NCBI GenBank assembly: GCA_016872875.1 | Contig: VGYW01000375.1 | Span: 1 to 8,099 of the forward strand | DNA length: 8,099 bases | Direction of reading: 5' to 3' | DNA from: Planctomycetota bacterium | Lineage (GTDB): Bacteria > Planctomycetota > PUPC01 > DSUN01 | Shown: positions 6,098 through 8,099 of the stretch, in pieces | Layout of the letters: each line of letters starts with the position of its first letter | Position numbering within the stretch: position 1 is the first letter of the stretch | Program-made: the position numbers and the translations under genes | The notes under the pieces: model-generated | Told to the model about the DNA's origin: nothing | The model's database searches: none | The model's input: only the letters and a program-made list of their open reading frames with translations

Positions 6098-6475
6098 ATG
6101 GGCAGGATACGCCGGATGATCCGTGTTGACGGGCGAGATGCCTGGACTCTGTTCGATTCGGGTGCTCGGAACACCTATGTTGTGCCGGAGGTGGCGGCAC
6201 TGCTGGACAAGACCGAGCTGCCGCATCCTACGAAGACCAAGCTGGGCGGGGAGACGAAGACGTCTACGCTCGCCGCAGTGCTCGTGGGCGAAATCGAGGG
6301 GAAGGCGTTTCACACCGAGGCAATGGTGGTAGACCGCATCGGTTCGGACGAGGATGGCAAGCCCATCGAAGTCCTGTTCGGCGCCCTGGCCATGCAGCAG
6401 TGGGGCATACGCCTCGTCCCGGAGACTGAGACGCTCGACCTCTCCCACTATCCCTCTGAGTTCGTCGAGTTCTGA
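6098..6475 (+). CDS. Small retropepsin-like aspartic protease
   Basis: A 125-residue product starting at the ATG at 6098, with GGAGA (6086-6090) seven bases upstream. The gene begins only 23 bases after the HEPN stop, so it is probably in the same transcript. The catalytic motif is visible as LFDSGARNTYV (D20-S21-G22-A23), matching the D-S/T-G-A of retropepsins. A second conserved block, VLFGALAMQQWGIRLVPE (about 92-109), matches the G-x-x-x-L/M-x-x-W/Y-x-I/V-x-L pattern of bacterial single-domain members, followed by a typical LDLSHYP end. Enzymes of this fold work as dimers, each chain giving one Asp. No signal peptide or membrane helix is seen, so it is probably cytoplasmic. The substrate is unknown; one of its neighbours is possible but unproven. 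Confidence 0.75.
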   Translation: MGRIRRMIRVDGRDAWTLFDSGARNTYVVPEVAALLDKTELPHPTKTKLGGETKTSTLAAVLVGEIEGKAFHTEAMVVDRIGSDEDGKPIEVLFGALAMQQWGIRLVPETETLDLSHYPSEFVEF

Positions 6476-6553
6476 GGGCACGATCTCGGGTCCAGCCATG
6501 AAGAAGGCTCCAGTAGCGTCCTTCACCCCCGCAGGAGTATTCGGAGCTCACAG

Positions 6554-7492
6554 ATGCTTCCCACCATAGTGCCTGGGCAGGCGGCCATCTCGGACCCAGA
6601 GGCGACACGGGCGTGTCGGGCATTCATCGTGAGCCGGCCCTACCAGCTCCCTGCATCAGCAGATGCCATGCACACCGGAACTTGGTTCACCATGTGGCAG
6701 ACGTGGAACTGGCCGTACGCTGAGCTCATGCAAGGGGATACGCTCTTCTGGTACCAGGCTCAGCGCCAGCGCCAGAGGAAGAGAGTCTTGTGGCGGACAC
6801 GCGTGGCATCCGTGGACAGATTCGAGTATGCAAGCAAGCAGGGAGCGGTTTCAAGGCTGGTGAGTTTCCATGGAGAGCTTCCCCCGGCGGACTATGCTTA
6901 CATCGAGGGCTGTCGCGAAAGCGGTTACTGCCTCGCCTGGCGCGTGGACAAGGCGTTGCGTCTTGACGTTCCCATACCGATCGGTTGCCGGTTCCCGCGG
7001 AAAGGGTGGATGCGATTGGGCGAGGCGCAAGCGCTCGGATGGCAACTTCCTCCCCCCGAACCCCAAGACGTGACCCTTGATGATCTGGCCCCCTCCGGCG
7101 CACTGGCTGAAAGGCTTCGAATACTGGACGAGAAGATGCGAGATGTTGCTCCTGAACGTGTCATCGCAGTGGTCAATGTGACAAGGCGCAACGACACACC
7201 ACTCATCAGGGCGTTGAAGGAGGCCTGTGGGTACAGGTGCCAGTTCCCTGGCTGCGGCGTGAGGATACCAAAGCGTGATGGCGGCTACTACATTGAGGTC
7301 GCACACGTTACCCCTGTGCATGCGGGTGGGCGCAGCCGCCTCGGTAACCTATTGGTTCTGTGCCCAAACCATCATAAGGAGCTCGAACATGGGAAGCTGG
7401 GGATCAGCGAGCAGACTCGCACTTGGCTGAAGGGTACGCTCAACGGTGTGCCGTTCGCAATCGGGCTTCCGGATGAGGCAGGCGGCTCGTAG
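6554..7492 (+). CDS. HNH endonuclease with possible PUA/EVE-like N-terminal domain
   Basis: 312 residues from the ATG at 6554, with CGGAG seven bases upstream. The C-terminal quarter is a clear HNH nuclease: a C229-x4-C234 knuckle (CQFPGC), EVAH with H251, GNLLVLCPNHH with N265, C270, H273 and H274, then ELEHGKL. These give the metal-binding and catalytic set of a McrA-like nuclease. Residues about 20-165 are a separate domain rich in Trp and Tyr (WFTMWQTWNWPYAEL, GDTLFWYQAQ, WRTRVASVDRFEY, PRKGWMRL), whose beta-rich pattern recalls PUA/EVE-type modified-base readers. If so, the protein would be a modification-dependent restriction enzyme. The nuclease call is firm; the reader domain is inference. 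The gap of 78 bases after the protease gene leaves it uncertain whether it shares that transcript. Confidence 0.8.
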   Translation: MLPTIVPGQAAISDPEATRACRAFIVSRPYQLPASADAMHTGTWFTMWQTWNWPYAELMQGDTLFWYQAQRQRQRKRVLWRTRVASVDRFEYASKQGAVSRLVSFHGELPPADYAYIEGCRESGYCLAWRVDKALRLDVPIPIGCRFPRKGWMRLGEAQALGWQLPPPEPQDVTLDDLAPSGALAERLRILDEKMRDVAPERVIAVVNVTRRNDTPLIRALKEACGYRCQFPGCGVRIPKRDGGYYIEVAHVTPVHAGGRSRLGNLLVLCPNHHKELEHGKLGISEQTRTWLKGTLNGVPFAIGLPDEAGGS

Positions 7493-7511
7493 GGCCGTTG
7501 AACCCCGCGCG

Positions 7512-7895
7512 ATGTGCAAGACTGAGAGCCATGTCGGCTCGTCGTACATTCTGACGGCGCAAGACACGCGGATCCTCGACTGCGGCGGGCTCTACAGGCT
7601 GCGGGTGGTTGACAGGAACGGAATGGACCCGTATCTGCTGCTGGCGCTGCTGAACACGCCCATCGCTCGGCGGCAGATGCGGGCCAAGCAGTTCACGCGG
7701 GACATCATTGACACCCTGGGCAAGCGGCTCTTCGAGGTGGTGCTCCCTGTCCCCAGGGACAAGGGCTTGCGCCAGCGGATAGCAGATGAGACCCGCACCG
7801 TGGTGGAGACGCGGGTGCGGCTGCGCGACCGCGCGAGGCAGATAGCGCTGGAGGTGGAGGGGATCGCGGAGGCGCGGGGTTCCGACGAGGCGTAG
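7512..7895 (+). pseudogene. C-terminal fragment of a DNA methylase / restriction specificity subunit
   Basis: The frame is open from 7446, overlapping the HNH gene out of frame, but family-like sequence begins near 7512. From the ATG there, 127 residues can be read, with no ribosome site. The text YILTAQDTRILDCGGLYRLRV, MDPYLLLALLNTP and RRQMRAKQFTRDIIDTLGKR matches the C-terminal target-recognition part of N-6 DNA methylases or type I-like specificity proteins, ending in LPVPRD and an Arg/Glu-rich helix (about 85-118) that could be a coiled coil. The methylase catalytic motifs and the first recognition domain are missing, so this is a headless remnant. It begins just after the HNH stop at 7492, suggesting a recombination or deletion junction about 7493-7512. 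It might still be translated as a small DNA-binding piece, but decay is likelier. Confidence 0.6.
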
Positions 7896-7914
7896 AACCT
7901 CCCGTCGTGTCTCG

Positions 7915-7931
7915 TGCGCGTTTTGCGCGCA
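7915..7931. terminator. GC hairpin after the fragment
   Basis: TGCGCG (7915-7920) pairs with CGCGCA (7926-7931) around a five-base loop, TTTTG. It lies 20 bases after the stop at 7895. No T run follows, so termination is possible but weakly supported. Confidence 0.3.
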
Positions 7932-7950
7932 TGTAGAGGAGGGAAAGCCG

Positions 7951-7974
7951 AATGTTGAATATTGAATGCTGAAT
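7951..7974. repeat. Short TTGAAT-type dispersed repeat
   Basis: Three related steps, TGTTGAAT, ATTGAAT and GCTGAAT, form an A/T-rich block in otherwise GC-rich DNA. The same wording (ATTCAACATTCAATATTC-like on the other strand) recurs between genes in many planctomycete and related genomes, from general familiarity. Its function is unknown. Confidence 0.45.
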
Positions 7975-7995
7975 CACTCTTGTCCAAGATAGCTC

Positions 7996-8023
7996 TTGAA
8001 GGAAATCCGGTTCGGAGTAGTAT
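7996..8023 (+). promoter_or_regulatory. Possible promoter for the next gene
   Basis: TTGAAG (7996-8001), a 16-base spacer and TAGTAT (8018-8023) give four of six matches in each box. The place suits a gene starting at 8092, with a leader of about 60 bases that would contain the hairpin at 8047-8066. Confidence 0.35.
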
Positions 8024-8046
8024 GGGGCGGTTCAATGGACACGCCC

Positions 8047-8066
8047 TGCGGCGCCGAAGCGCCGCA
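8047..8066 (+). promoter_or_regulatory. Perfect hairpin in the leader of the next gene
   Basis: TGCGGCGC (8047-8054) and GCGCCGCA (8059-8066) pair perfectly over 8 bases with a CGAA loop. It ends 14 bases before the ribosome site at 8081, so it could stabilise the mRNA or tune translation. It might also be a chance or repeat-derived palindrome. Confidence 0.4.
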
Positions 8067-8091
8067 ACCACTCACGAACCGGAGGACCTCT

Positions 8092-8099
8092 ATGGTAGC
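8092..8099 (+). CDS. Start of the next gene, cut by the window edge
   Basis: An ATG at 8092 follows a strong ribosome site, GGAGG (8081-8085), six bases upstream. Only Met-Val and part of a third codon are visible, so the product cannot be named. Confidence 0.5.

Overview
GC-rich window (8,099 bases) from what looks like an uncultured bacterium of the Planctomycetota/PVC type. This placement is inference from gene style: a zinc-ribbon, one-membrane-helix protein with a DUF1559-like segment and a jacalin-like tail, dispersed GC-rich intergenic hairpins, and an ATTGAATGCTGAAT-type repeat. No rRNA or universal marker gene is present.

Layout. (1) 1-960 looks like the end of an integrated element. 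It holds a Cys-rich zinc-ribbon gene on the minus strand (180-728), three copies of AGTGGTCAAC, and a tRNA 3' part ending in CCA at 960 with no matching 5' half. A terminator-like hairpin follows. (2) 1155-3248 is a large membrane-anchored protein gene. It converges on a minus-strand gene (body 3346-3756) whose signal-peptide start (3763-3858) lies in the same frame but is cut off by one TGA codon. (3) 3918-4169 holds two divergent sigma-70-type promoters on either side of a ~180-base nested inverted repeat whose inner arms are triplet repeats. (4) 4225-5166 is a phosphate butyryl/acetyltransferase gene (ptb-like). A short hairpin-rich repeat follows. (5) 5290-7895 is a defence-like block: a near-consensus promoter drives an MNT nucleotidyltransferase and an overlapping HEPN protein, then a small retropepsin-like protease gene, an HNH endonuclease with a possible PUA/EVE-like N-terminus, and a headless C-terminal piece of a DNA methylase or specificity subunit. 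(6) 7896-8099 is intergenic, with a dispersed A/T-rich repeat, a weak promoter, a perfect leader hairpin and the start of the next gene at 8092.

How it fits together. The 5357-6475 genes are closely packed and probably co-transcribed: an MNT/HEPN toxin-antitoxin-like pair with an added aspartic protease. The HNH gene and the restriction-modification remnant suggest DNA-directed defence. The ptb gene and the zinc-ribbon protein look like ordinary chromosomal genes. The strongest leads are the MNT-HEPN-retropepsin cluster with a HEPN lacking the usual RX4-6H motif, the TGA separating a signal peptide from its protein, the nested inverted repeat between two promoters, and the half tRNA with repeated flanking sites.
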